A program made the position numbers and the translations under genes. From Stramenopiles sp. TOSAG23-3 (Eukaryota > Sar): DNA of 47,020 nucleotides. The notes under the pieces are model-generated. The model did no database searches. It worked only from the letters and a program-made list of their open reading frames with translations, and was not told the origin of the DNA. Position 1 is the stretch's first letter. Each line of letters begins with the position of its first letter. Where the stretch lies: positions 1 through 47,020 of the forward strand of contig LT642167.1 in NCBI GenBank assembly GCA_900128585.1, given 5' to 3'. This document shows, one piece after another, positions 1 through 9,619 of the stretch.

Positions 1-307
1 TCTTTTACTATTAGAGCTTTACAGCATGTCTTCTTTTCCTTCCTCTGCTGCGTTATTAGAGATTAATAAAAAAAAAAAAGCTGAAAGAAAAAAAAACAAA
101 AGGAGAGAGGCCACATTGTTTTAATCGGAGGGGAACAACACAGCAGTGTTTTCCCCTTTTTATTTCGATTAGTTCGCAGCAGTAGTATTACAGGAAGACG
201 ATAAATTTACGTAACTACTTAAATAACAGCCAATTTTTTGTTTTAATACTTATATACGAAACACACTCTACACTACAAAAGATTGTGAGCAATGTTAATT
301 ATAAAAT
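1..307. other. AT-rich flank downstream of the kinesin gene
   Basis: No coding region was recognised. The stretch is A/T-rich with a poly-A run near 67-79. It holds one copy of the dispersed repeat described separately at about 167-242. It lies just 3' of the kinesin stop codon (minus strand), so it probably contains that gene's 3' UTR and polyadenylation region. Confidence 0.6.
167..242 (+). repeat. Dispersed repeat, copy A
   Basis: The segment begins with a TTCGCAG-containing stretch and ends with TACTTAAATAACAGCCAATT followed by a T-rich tail. The same two blocks in the same order occur near 22184-22242 and, inverted, at 28835-28888. The core alone recurs near 30871-30892 (inverted) and 31093-31114. 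This copy sits about 66 bp beyond the kinesin stop. It is a short non-coding repeat; whether it is a MITE fragment or an LTR fragment cannot be decided from one window. Confidence 0.6.
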
Positions 308-3300
308 TCAATAGCGAAGCGAACGATCTTTGGTATTCCGACTGCGGTAATTGTTCAAATTAGAGACATCAACGGGATTCTTCTTATGCTCTCCATGAAA
401 GCGTTTCTGCGAAGGAGAAATGTAACGATGCGACTCTACACTCAATTTGTCAGCTTTTTTCAAGAGTCCATTTATCTTTTTGACGTGCGGAATGCCTGCG
501 GCGGCAGAATTTTCTTTCCTCGCACCAATGCCATTTTCTTTGTCACGTCGGCGAGTGAACAGCGCCAATTGAGACCATACCAAATCGTACAAGGTGCCTC
601 CATTTGCACGAACATTTTTTGCGACTGGGGCAAGGTCCCAGTACCCAGCCATATCGAGTGGCGAAAGACCATGGCGGCTTATGATTCGTGCATCCGCCCC
701 CCTCAATAACATGCTATCGATGATTTGTGTCGCCCACTTGTAATAGGCGCGACCATCACCTTTTTGGGAAATTCCCGCGATGGCTTTGCAGAAACCCAAC
801 AATGCCGTGTTTCCATATCGATCTTGCGCGTTTATGTTAATCTTTTTGCTGGTCATTGATAAGCAGTTTGACACTACAGAAACGTGGTCGTCGGCTAAAT
901 TGATGCACGGGGGAGGCATCGAGAGGAGCAAGTGGAGAGGGTTTCGACCGCAGTGATCAATTGCACTTTTTTTGCCGATCCACGCAGCTTTGTAAGATAT
1001 CAAGTATCGCACGATTGGAATCCAGTAATTGGTACCCGTCCACACTCCCGCCGTTGCACTTGAGGGAGAACCCATGGCCCGACGACTAAGGACAATGCAA
1101 AGTGTCAATGGGGTGAGACCATCCTTTGATTCTGCATTTACATCGGCACCATGCTCGACCAGCATCTTGATTATTGGAAGGCTCATAGCATTCATTCGCC
1201 TAATTTCAATATGTAACGCACTTTCCCCGTCAGAATTCTTATGAGAAACGTTCACAGAGGGCACCGACAAGATATTGCGTAGCAGCGACATCGACTTCTT
1301 TGCTGGCATGGACGTAAGTGCATGCATTAAAACTGTATTCCCGTTCTCATCGACCTGGTTAAGGTTGAACCCGTTGTCCAGCAGAACGCTAACGCACTTT
1401 TGCACTCGGGATAAATCCCCATGATAGTTCAGCCCAGTAATTGCACGGTGAATTGGAACCAGGTTTGGGGCATGGCGTTCATTCTCAGAGAATATTTTTG
1501 GCCGCGAGTTTACTGCCTTTTTCAGTTCGTGCAATTCTCCGTCGTATGCTGCCGAGTGAATGTTTGCTATAAACTCTTCTTCTTCGTTCTCGTAGCTGGT
1601 GGGGGATGCATGCAACTTCGAGGAACGCAACGAAATACCTTTCCAAGCTTGTGGGGTGCGTGAATTGTTTTCTTGCTTCATAGACTTTCTGTCTTTTTTC
1701 TCCAGTGGAATGGTGCTGTCAGCACTTGGGGTACTGACTAGTTTGGCAAAACTAGAAGGCCGAAGACTATCAAATTTCGAAGTGTGAGCAAGCTGATCAA
1801 TAGACAAACTAGAGACAGCACGAAACCGTTTCAGTTTTTTGAATGCATTCTTCTTAACAGATAAACACCTATGGTCTTGATGCGCCATGACCTTTAAGAG
1901 TGGTTCATAGTGCTTTTTTCGCACATCAGTTTGACTCCGGGATGCCACTTCAGTCGCTTCTTCCAAGTGTTTTTCGACATCAGAAAGTGCCTTTTTTGCA
2001 CCACTAGTTTGCGCTTCGACTTGGAATTCCAAGTCTTCAAGAGCTCTCTTGTGCTCAATTGATTGGGATTTAAGCTGCTCCTCGAAGTTTTCTTTCAGCT
2101 CCTTATATTTTTCTACCGCTGAAACAAGTTTCTCTTTCAAAGCCTTTACTTCTTTATCATGCGAGACAAGCACGGATTCCATTCGAACAGAGACAGCGTT
2201 TTTTACAGCAGTTTTGGTCAGTTCTTCGTGATCCATTATCATTTTTCTGATGTATTTTGTATTGCTAGACTCAATATTTGCAATTTTATCAATGTAGTTG
2301 TCATGAATGCTTTTGAGAGCCTTGTTGTGTTTTTCTTTTGTGCTTTTGATCGCCAAATCCTTCTCCACAAACTTTTCCTCAAACTTCTTAACGACTTCAT
2401 CGTTTACAGCATTGTTCGCCTTCTTCAGTTCTTCTTGATGCTCTACTTTCATTTCTTCAATTTGTTTCTTCAACACTTCTACAGAGCTTGAACTTTCTTG
2501 GTTTGCGGTTGCCAACTTAACTTCATATGCTTTAACTTGATCCGTTAATGCTTTCCTCAATATTGTTTTGTTTTTTCTATTCTTTTCTGAGCTTTCTTTG
2601 AGGCGTTCTTCAAACATCTTTGCCTGATCCTTGAGAGCTGTTTGAAGCGCTAATTCCGTTGATTCTTTTGCGGCTTCCAGGGAAGATATTTTTGATGTGA
2701 ATTTTACCTCCAACTCTTGCAACTGCTTGTTCCTTTCTTTGCTGTCTTTAGATTTAATTTTTTTCAGTTGAGCTTTTAAAGAAGATATCGTTGACTCGGC
2801 TTCAGTAAACTTCATCTGCGATTGTGCCATATCGTCTTTCATTGATTCTTGCATGTCTCGTTCTCCAGTCAATGTGCTTTTCAATTCATCAATTTCACGC
2901 TCTTTCTCCGACAAAATCTCTTCTTTCATTTGTGCAACAATTGTGTCGTACTTTGCGCGTTCTAATCCAATCGTCTTGTTTATCTTTTCTTTGAAATCAT
3001 TTTCCTGTTCTGATATCATTTGAGAAAACTGCTCTTGGACTTCTTCACATTTTTTTGCCACAGATTCAGCGACCGACCTTCGGTTCTTTTCAGCAAAATC
3101 CTTTTCCATCTCACAGATCTTTTTCGCAAACTCGTCTCTTTCCTGTTCAAGGTTAGCTTGGGCTTCTTCCAGTTGTTTCTCATATTTTTCGCATACTTCG
3201 TCGCTATACTTTCTGAGGTTCACTATTTGAAACTCGTAATCTTCCTTTAATTTTTCTACGTTATCTCCATGAGCCTTCTGCATCTCTTCTTTAGTGCTCT

Positions 3301-6300
3301 CAACAGAATCTCTGACTTGGATTTCACAATCATTTTGTAATGCTTTGAAATCAACTTTATTTTTCTCAGAGTCCTCCTTTCGCAACTCATTTAAGGCTGC
3401 AATTTTCTCTTCGAACAATTTCATTTGAGAATTTAATGCGGTTTGGAGAGACAATTCCGACGCCTCTTTTGCAGATTTCAGGGAATTTATTTGAGATTCA
3501 TACTCATTTTTCTGCCTTTGAACTTCTGCAGATATTTTTGATTCATTCATTTCCGACATGGTCGAGTACTTTTCTTCCGTGACTTTCATTAGCTCTTCTG
3601 ACTTAGCATTTAGAAGAGATAGTTCTTTCACTTTTCTGGACTGCTCATCAAGTTTTTCTTTCAGTAATTTAGTCGCCGCAAGATACTTCTTTTCAATACT
3701 AGCATGCTTTTTTTCAGCATGGCGTAGAGCTTTCTTCTTATCATCATGGTGTTTTTTGATTAAAAACGCAATCTCTTCTTGCTTTTCTGAAGATATTTGA
3801 ACAAGGGCATCGTTATTTTCTCGGGCTAGCTGTTGACTTGTGGCGCACATTTCGTTGATAGCTATCTCATGATCTTTTATGAGTTTACTCTTTTCTGCAT
3901 TTAACGTTGTACCGAAGAAAGTTTCGTTAGCTCTCTGCTTCCACACAAAAAATGCCTTGACCGTCTTTCGTTGCATATAGATTGAAGAGAGCTTTGACAT
4001 GCATTTGCAAAATTGAGAAATGCTCTTTGTTTGATTTTTCCATTGCTGGAAGTGCAATTTAATTCGTCTAGTCATAAATTTATTCAAAAAGTGCTCAAGT
4101 GCGCGCGCTTGAAAACCCGATCTAGAATTCTCATAGACGTTCAGTTTCTCACTCAAGTCTCTATTTTTTTCTTTTAATGCTGTCTTTCTCCAAGTGTAGA
4201 ATGCAATCTGGGAATATCGCTTCGATACCATTTTTAGTACAGACGATAAAACTGCCCTGTTTGATTTGCTTTTTGTGGCCATGGTTCGGTTGCTCGCGTC
4301 TTCCATCTCACATCTTATGTTCTGCAATGTCGTTGTGTGTGTAAATCTGAGCCATGCCCGAAACGATTTATTCGTTAAGCGGTAATTTTTCCGTGCAATT
4401 TGAAACTTCGAGCAACTCTCAGCTGTACTATTCTGCAGAGCTTCGTATGCCTCTTCACTCTTTTCTTTTTCAGATAACATTGTATCATGAAACGCTACTT
4501 TTTGTGTTTTTTGCTGCATTAAGTACTTGTTTTGAAGCTTTTCTTCTAAATCAGAGTATTTTTTCATAAATTCTTCACGAAGCTCACTCATTTTTTCTTC
4601 GCTTTCTTTCGCATGCACTTTACTTGCCATTTTTAGTTCTTCAGAATGCTTACTTTGCAACAGATTGATAGCCTGCAAGCGCTCGTTTTCTGCTTTTAAT
4701 GCCATGCTTTGTAGAGCACTTTTAAATTCATGCTCACTCTTTTGTATTAATGATTCTTTTTCCTCCTCGGCTTTGCTGAGCTTCTCAGATTTTATGCGTT
4801 GCGCCTCATTTAGATCCCTCTGATGAGCCTCTTTCAAAAGCGCAATTGCAGATTCATGATGATCGGTTTGTGAAGTCATTTTTGTTTCAAGAACACTCAG
4901 TTTTTCATCCCACTGAGCTTTCAAATCGCCTTTTTCTTTCTCACACTGAACCTTCAGCTCTGAAATGCTATTTGACTTTTGGGCTTCAAATCCCTTTTGT
5001 AGTTCGGCTTTTAAAGCCCTTATCTCTTCAACATGAGATGCCTTAATTGCCGCAATAGAGGTGTGCAAAACATCTTTTTGTTTGAATTCGAGTAGCTCAA
5101 GTTCTTTTGAAGAAGAGTTTTTGAGCGCTTTTAACTCATCTTCATAGTGGCGTTTAAGGCTAGACATTTCTAGCGCGGACCGTTCCTTAACATGCCTTAC
5201 AGTTTCTTCTTGCATGGTCAATTTCTGCTTTGTCAGATCCAGTTCTGATTTCCATGTTTGCTCCGTAGATAAAAGTTTAGACGTGGCGCTCTCAGTTATT
5301 TCCACAAGACGTTGTTCATGCTTGGCAACCATTTCATTTCGATCTGCAGCAAATTTCCCCCTCAAAAGCTCAATTTTCTCGTTAAAGGTTGCTTCCATCT
5401 CCTTCGCTTTCTGTAAAGAGTTCTCTTGGAGAGCATGGAGATCTTTGTTGTACTGGTCCTTTAAATTCGAACTATTTTCAAGCTTCCGATTTTCAAACTG
5501 TTGCTCAGTCTGTTTTAATTTATTATCATAGGTGTTTTTAAGGGCCTCGATCTCCTTTAACTTGTCTTTTTGTAGTTGATCTGTAGCGATTCGCTCTTGG
5601 GCAGACTGTTTTTTAAAATCAGCGAACTGCATTTGAACCCTCGCCAATTCTTCTTTCAGTTGAGTAACTACGTTTTCATTAGCTCTGTTTTGATCAGCGA
5701 GTTGTTTTTCATAGTTTTCACTCCATTTCTTTTCTTGTGCTGAAAGATTTTGTTCCCACTTAATCGATTCGTTTTCAATAATAGTTTTGGATACGTTTTC
5801 TATTTTTGCTGTTTCCATTAGTGCCGTCTCTTTCTGAATGTTTAAAATTGCGGTTGAATGCTCTTCCTTCAGCTTTAAGACAGTGTTTTCATGCGTTTGA
5901 GTAAGCTCTTGAAATTTTCTCGCGCTGGACTCTTGAGAAGATCGAGTTATTTGCTCTAGTTCCACCTGCTTTTTTGAAAGGGCAGTTTCAAGAACTTGTT
6001 TCTCTTTTTCTAATTCCTCACTGAATTCTTTCCGTATCTTCTGTATTTCACTAGCGTGTTTATCGTTAGTCTGTCTTAATGATTCGCGCAGCTCCTGTTT
6101 TGTCGCAATGGTGTCTTCCTTTCCTTTTGCGTTGGCATCTGATAATGCCTTTTTATGATTTTCATTGATTTCTTCAATTTGCTTTTGGAAAATTTGAGCG
6201 TTTTCTTGAAGGCTGCGTTGAAGTTCTTGCGCAAACTGGGATTCACACTCTTTTCGACTAGTTTCAATTCTATTTTCGGTGAGATGAGCGAGATTTATGT

Positions 6301-9300
6301 TTCTACTCTCCATGCTTTCTTTGAACTCTCTCAAACGCATTGCAGCCGCATCTTCGGCTTCCTGGATTGCCTTTGATAAATTTATTTTTGATTCATCCAG
6401 TGCTTCTTGAAGGCGTTTGTTTTCGCCTTGCGCAGCAAGCAACTGAGTTTGCATCTCTGACTTAAAGACTGTTTGCTCTTTTTCCAACGATTCCTTTGAA
6501 ACCCGCAACTCTTCCATTAACTTAATTTTTTCGTTGGAAGACTTCAGAACTAAATTTTCTGTAATAGATTCAATTTTTGTCATCATTTCGTCCTTTTCTT
6601 TCGCACTTTGTTGCGTTAAATTATTTAAACGATCTTTAAGCATTGTTTCTTGACTTTTCATTTCACTATTTGTTTGCAAAGACTCATTTAGCTGCTTATT
6701 AAGTGCTTCCATGCTATTCTTGAGTAAAGTAACTTCTTCTTCTAACGCAGACTCACTACATTTGATTTCAGATTGGGATGATTTGGCTTCTGCCAGCTCT
6801 TTCGATATCTTTTCAAAATCCTTTTTGTACCTTTCATTCGCCACCTTGTCGGATAACGATGATTTGGTGGCATCTACTAATCGGCCTTCTACAGTCTCCA
6901 ACCGCTTGGACAAGACAAGTTTTTCGCTCTTTAAAGTATCGAGTTTTTCATTGAAAGAGATCTTGGCTTTGTCTAAGTCTTCTACTGCTGCGGCATGGCC
7001 ACTATTTTTTATTTCGGTCAATTTCATTTGCAGCGCTTGGATACACGCCTCTTTTTCGGGCAGGAGTTTATCAAATCCAGCAATTTTTTCTCTAAGTTTT
7101 GCACAAATGGATTCTTTTTCCTGGGAATGCGTTTGCAGTTCTATCATGGTATCCATTGCCTTTCTCAACGATGCTTGGATTTTATCGCGCTTCTCTCTCA
7201 ATTCAGAAATTTTTGCGTCTCTTAATTTGATTTCATTCCCAAGTTGCGTTTCGTTTTGTTTGTCATTAACTTCCTTTATTACATTTTTCTCCTTCAGTTT
7301 CGAAATGATGGTATCCTGATCTGATATTTTCTTCGCGAACTTTGAATTGGAAGACTCCAGTTCAACTACAAGTTTCTTGTACTTTCGAATTTCTTCGTTA
7401 AAAGCCTGAATCTGCAAATTTACCCTGTTTTGGGTCTTTTTTGAAGTGCTTTCTTCGAGCCTTAACTTTCGTTTTACTATTGACATCTGATTACTATTTT
7501 CTTCAAGATCTTGTTGAAGCTTCTCCATTTGCTCCTTGTGGTTCTTGTTTACAGAAGAGATTGACGAACGGGCTTTTTTCAGGGCTAGTTTGAGTTCAGA
7601 TATTTGCTTTTCAGCCATGTCCTTTTCGACAGAAATATTTTTCATGTACTTTTCTTCCAGCTGTTGGCGCTCTCTACGATTCGACTCCTTCAATTTGCGT
7701 TCGTTAGACAGTTCATTTTTCAGCTGCTTAACTTCAGTTGAAAGTTCATTAACCAATGACTGCGCTTTCGATTTTTCCAGTGCTTTTTGTTCCGTAAGAA
7801 TTTTCTCTCGCATTAATTTCTCTTTGACATCGTCCATTTCTCGCAACGCATTGGCGTACTCATTTTTGATAACTCCGACACGTTCCTCATTTGCACGGGC
7901 GTCCTGAACTTCACTCTCTAATTGCAAAATTTGAGATTTCATTGCCTTCTTTTGATGTTGCCATTCATCCACCACTTGGCGAATTCTATCAGACTCATCT
8001 CCCAATCGCTTTGCTGCCGCATCTCGCTGCGATCGCATACGTTTTGAATCAGCCTGGGAAGCCTGCAAAGCTATTCGTAAGTTTTGGGCCTCATCCTCCC
8101 TTCCTTCGACTGTCTTCTTCAATTGGGATATTTCTTGTCGCTGCAACATCACAGTTTCCTGATATTCTTCGACGTTTGCCTGCAACTCTTCAAAGTGCCC
8201 CAGCTCTTTAGTGTGTTCTTCACGGTTGGATATGACCTGATTCAATTTTCGCTGCAGTTCTTGCTTTTCAAGCTCGTTCTGTCTTGCCATTTCCCTCACT
8301 CGCTGCTTTAACTCTGTGCTTTCTTTGGTGCTTCTCACATGAAGCGATCGAATGCGGTTAAATTCTGTCGTGCGTTCTAGCAAGCGAACCTTCAGCTCGT
8401 CTACTTGAGAAGCAACCTTTTGCATTTCAGATGCACCAGTACTATCAACGTTGATTTTGGTCGAATTTTCAATTTTTTTGGCTCGACTAGAGTACATCAA
8501 GGAAGTCTTTGTTTGTTGAAAGAAAGCTTCCGGGCAACGGATGGTTGTGATCATGCAGGTTTTCGAATTGCCCCCCAACGAATCTCGCAACAGGTACGTT
8601 AATTTGTTGTGACGATAGGGAACAATGGGTTTTTTCGTACTGCCTCCTCTCTTTGAATGATACGAAGACAAAGCAGAAAGGACGTTCCCGAGCATTGCCA
8701 AAGATAAGTTAATGTTCTGGGTTTCGCGCAGGGTTGTGCCTTCTGCCCCCGACATGCTCACGCGCTCACTTCCTGCTAAGTCAACCAAATGCAACTTTCC
8801 CATGCACACGGCTCCCGCCCCCTTTTCACGGCTTTCCACGTCTAATGTCATTATCGAATGAGACCTTGAACTATGCTCGTTCAAATTTGTATGACCGACC
8901 GCTCGAGAACTCAAACCATAACGAATTAAACTCATAACTTCAGACACACTGCTAACTTTGCTGCGGAGAGTTTTCGATCCCGTCAAATACACTCCCTTGG
9001 ACGAATTTTCACGAACGTCGATCTTCGCACGGACCCTGTCCTCTTCGCGCAATTTGTTCTTTGAACGCGCTCCAAATTTTTTCGTTACATTGGACCCTTC
9101 CAACAAGTCACGAAAATTGTTGTTGTAAAGCTCTACAAAGCTCATACGAACCATGAACATCATGCCCGACTTTTTTGAGCTGTTTTCGCCAATCAGTTCA
9201 AAGAGTCGCTGGACGGCGCGCGGTGTAATACCAGGCCTCTCGTCTGTCCCCATCATGGTATGCGTCTTCCCGCTGCCAGTCGCCCCGTATGCAAAAATAG

Positions 9301-9619
9301 TAGCGTTGTAACCACCGACAACCGAGTCAACCAACTCTTCAATGCTTTCGTCAAACACATCTTGCTGTCGAGCGTCGGGACCGTAGACGCGGTCGTATCC
9401 AAAGTCTTTTCTTTCGCTTTCAAAATTGTGCGCATCCTTCAGGTTCTCCAAACCGGTATCGATCGTAGTCCTAAATGCTGGCTTGTACAGCGACAGCGCA
9501 GAAGAGTGCATCAGTTTAACACATGGTTTCCCAAAGCGTTTGAGGTCATTTTTGTGCTCCGGGCGGAGACGGACTATGACGCGGATCCTCTCGTTTTTAG
9601 CTTTCGCCGAGACACTCAT
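308..9619 (-). CDS. Giant kinesin with coiled-coil tail, SFI1-like repeats and C-terminal ankyrin repeats
   Basis: A microtubule motor of about 3103 residues in a single exon. I chose the ATG at 9619; the frame extends only two codons further upstream. The motor fills roughly residues 10-390, with P-loop GATGSGKT near 112-119, switch I NEHSSRSH near 247-254 and switch II DLAGSE near 280-285, all intact. The motor is N-terminal, so plus-end-directed movement is expected for the family. From about 400 to 2600 the chain is charged, heptad-rich coiled coil. It is broken near 1745-1900 by four F/W motifs (RAWLRF, FYTWRK, FQQWKN, FFVWKQ) that resemble SFI1 centrin-binding repeats. Ankyrin-like repeats follow at about 2680-3025 (for example HGADVNAESKDGLTPL and RYGNTALL). 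The C-terminus is basic. I cannot assign a kinesin subfamily. A centrosomal or basal-body role is only an inference from the SFI1-like part. Confidence 0.93.
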   Translation of the reverse strand: MSVSAKAKNERIRVIVRLRPEHKNDLKRFGKPCVKLMHSSALSLYKPAFRTTIDTGLENLKDAHNFESERKDFGYDRVYGPDARQQDVFDESIEELVDSVVGGYNATIFAYGATGSGKTHTMMGTDERPGITPRAVQRLFELIGENSSKKSGMMFMVRMSFVELYNNNFRDLLEGSNVTKKFGARSKNKLREEDRVRAKIDVRENSSKGVYLTGSKTLRSKVSSVSEVMSLIRYGLSSRAVGHTNLNEHSSRSHSIMTLDVESREKGAGAVCMGKLHLVDLAGSERVSMSGAEGTTLRETQNINLSLAMLGNVLSALSSYHSKRGGSTKKPIVPYRHNKLTYLLRDSLGGNSKTCMITTIRCPEAFFQQTKTSLMYSSRAKKIENSTKINVDSTGASEMQKVASQVDELKVRLLERTTEFNRIRSLHVRSTKESTELKQRVREMARQNELEKQELQRKLNQVISNREEHTKELGHFEELQANVEEYQETVMLQRQEISQLKKTVEGREDEAQNLRIALQASQADSKRMRSQRDAAAKRLGDESDRIRQVVDEWQHQKKAMKSQILQLESEVQDARANEERVGVIKNEYANALREMDDVKEKLMREKILTEQKALEKSKAQSLVNELSTEVKQLKNELSNERKLKESNRRERQQLEEKYMKNISVEKDMAEKQISELKLALKKARSSISSVNKNHKEQMEKLQQDLEENSNQMSIVKRKLRLEESTSKKTQNRVNLQIQAFNEEIRKYKKLVVELESSNSKFAKKISDQDTIISKLKEKNVIKEVNDKQNETQLGNEIKLRDAKISELREKRDKIQASLRKAMDTMIELQTHSQEKESICAKLREKIAGFDKLLPEKEACIQALQMKLTEIKNSGHAAAVEDLDKAKISFNEKLDTLKSEKLVLSKRLETVEGRLVDATKSSLSDKVANERYKKDFEKISKELAEAKSSQSEIKCSESALEEEVTLLKNSMEALNKQLNESLQTNSEMKSQETMLKDRLNNLTQQSAKEKDEMMTKIESITENLVLKSSNEKIKLMEELRVSKESLEKEQTVFKSEMQTQLLAAQGENKRLQEALDESKINLSKAIQEAEDAAAMRLREFKESMESRNINLAHLTENRIETSRKECESQFAQELQRSLQENAQIFQKQIEEINENHKKALSDANAKGKEDTIATKQELRESLRQTNDKHASEIQKIRKEFSEELEKEKQVLETALSKKQVELEQITRSSQESSARKFQELTQTHENTVLKLKEEHSTAILNIQKETALMETAKIENVSKTIIENESIKWEQNLSAQEKKWSENYEKQLADQNRANENVVTQLKEELARVQMQFADFKKQSAQERIATDQLQKDKLKEIEALKNTYDNKLKQTEQQFENRKLENSSNLKDQYNKDLHALQENSLQKAKEMEATFNEKIELLRGKFAADRNEMVAKHEQRLVEITESATSKLLSTEQTWKSELDLTKQKLTMQEETVRHVKERSALEMSSLKRHYEDELKALKNSSSKELELLEFKQKDVLHTSIAAIKASHVEEIRALKAELQKGFEAQKSNSISELKVQCEKEKGDLKAQWDEKLSVLETKMTSQTDHHESAIALLKEAHQRDLNEAQRIKSEKLSKAEEEKESLIQKSEHEFKSALQSMALKAENERLQAINLLQSKHSEELKMASKVHAKESEEKMSELREEFMKKYSDLEEKLQNKYLMQQKTQKVAFHDTMLSEKEKSEEAYEALQNSTAESCSKFQIARKNYRLTNKSFRAWLRFTHTTTLQNIRCEMEDASNRTMATKSKSNRAVLSSVLKMVSKRYSQIAFYTWRKTALKEKNRDLSEKLNVYENSRSGFQARALEHFLNKFMTRRIKLHFQQWKNQTKSISQFCKCMSKLSSIYMQRKTVKAFFVWKQRANETFFGTTLNAEKSKLIKDHEIAINEMCATSQQLARENNDALVQISSEKQEEIAFLIKKHHDDKKKALRHAEKKHASIEKKYLAATKLLKEKLDEQSRKVKELSLLNAKSEELMKVTEEKYSTMSEMNESKISAEVQRQKNEYESQINSLKSAKEASELSLQTALNSQMKLFEEKIAALNELRKEDSEKNKVDFKALQNDCEIQVRDSVESTKEEMQKAHGDNVEKLKEDYEFQIVNLRKYSDEVCEKYEKQLEEAQANLEQERDEFAKKICEMEKDFAEKNRRSVAESVAKKCEEVQEQFSQMISEQENDFKEKINKTIGLERAKYDTIVAQMKEEILSEKEREIDELKSTLTGERDMQESMKDDMAQSQMKFTEAESTISSLKAQLKKIKSKDSKERNKQLQELEVKFTSKISSLEAAKESTELALQTALKDQAKMFEERLKESSEKNRKNKTILRKALTDQVKAYEVKLATANQESSSSVEVLKKQIEEMKVEHQEELKKANNAVNDEVVKKFEEKFVEKDLAIKSTKEKHNKALKSIHDNYIDKIANIESSNTKYIRKMIMDHEELTKTAVKNAVSVRMESVLVSHDKEVKALKEKLVSAVEKYKELKENFEEQLKSQSIEHKRALEDLEFQVEAQTSGAKKALSDVEKHLEEATEVASRSQTDVRKKHYEPLLKVMAHQDHRCLSVKKNAFKKLKRFRAVSSLSIDQLAHTSKFDSLRPSSFAKLVSTPSADSTIPLEKKDRKSMKQENNSRTPQAWKGISLRSSKLHASPTSYENEEEEFIANIHSAAYDGELHELKKAVNSRPKIFSENERHAPNLVPIHRAITGLNYHGDLSRVQKCVSVLLDNGFNLNQVDENGNTVLMHALTSMPAKKSMSLLRNILSVPSVNVSHKNSDGESALHIEIRRMNAMSLPIIKMLVEHGADVNAESKDGLTPLTLCIVLSRRAMGSPSSATAGVWTGTNYWIPIVRYLISYKAAWIGKKSAIDHCGRNPLHLLLSMPPPCINLADDHVSVVSNCLSMTSKKININAQDRYGNTALLGFCKAIAGISQKGDGRAYYKWATQIIDSMLLRGADARIISRHGLSPLDMAGYWDLAPVAKNVRANGGTLYDLVWSQLALFTRRRDKENGIGARKENSAAAGIPHVKKINGLLKKADKLSVESHRYISPSQKRFHGEHKKNPVDVSNLNNYRSRNTKDRSLRY

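Noticed and set aside
6711-7319. Antisense frame of about 200 codons within the kinesin coiled coil
   Set aside because: Ser/Phe-rich shadow of a Lys/Glu/Asp-rich coiled coil, as expected on the opposite strand.
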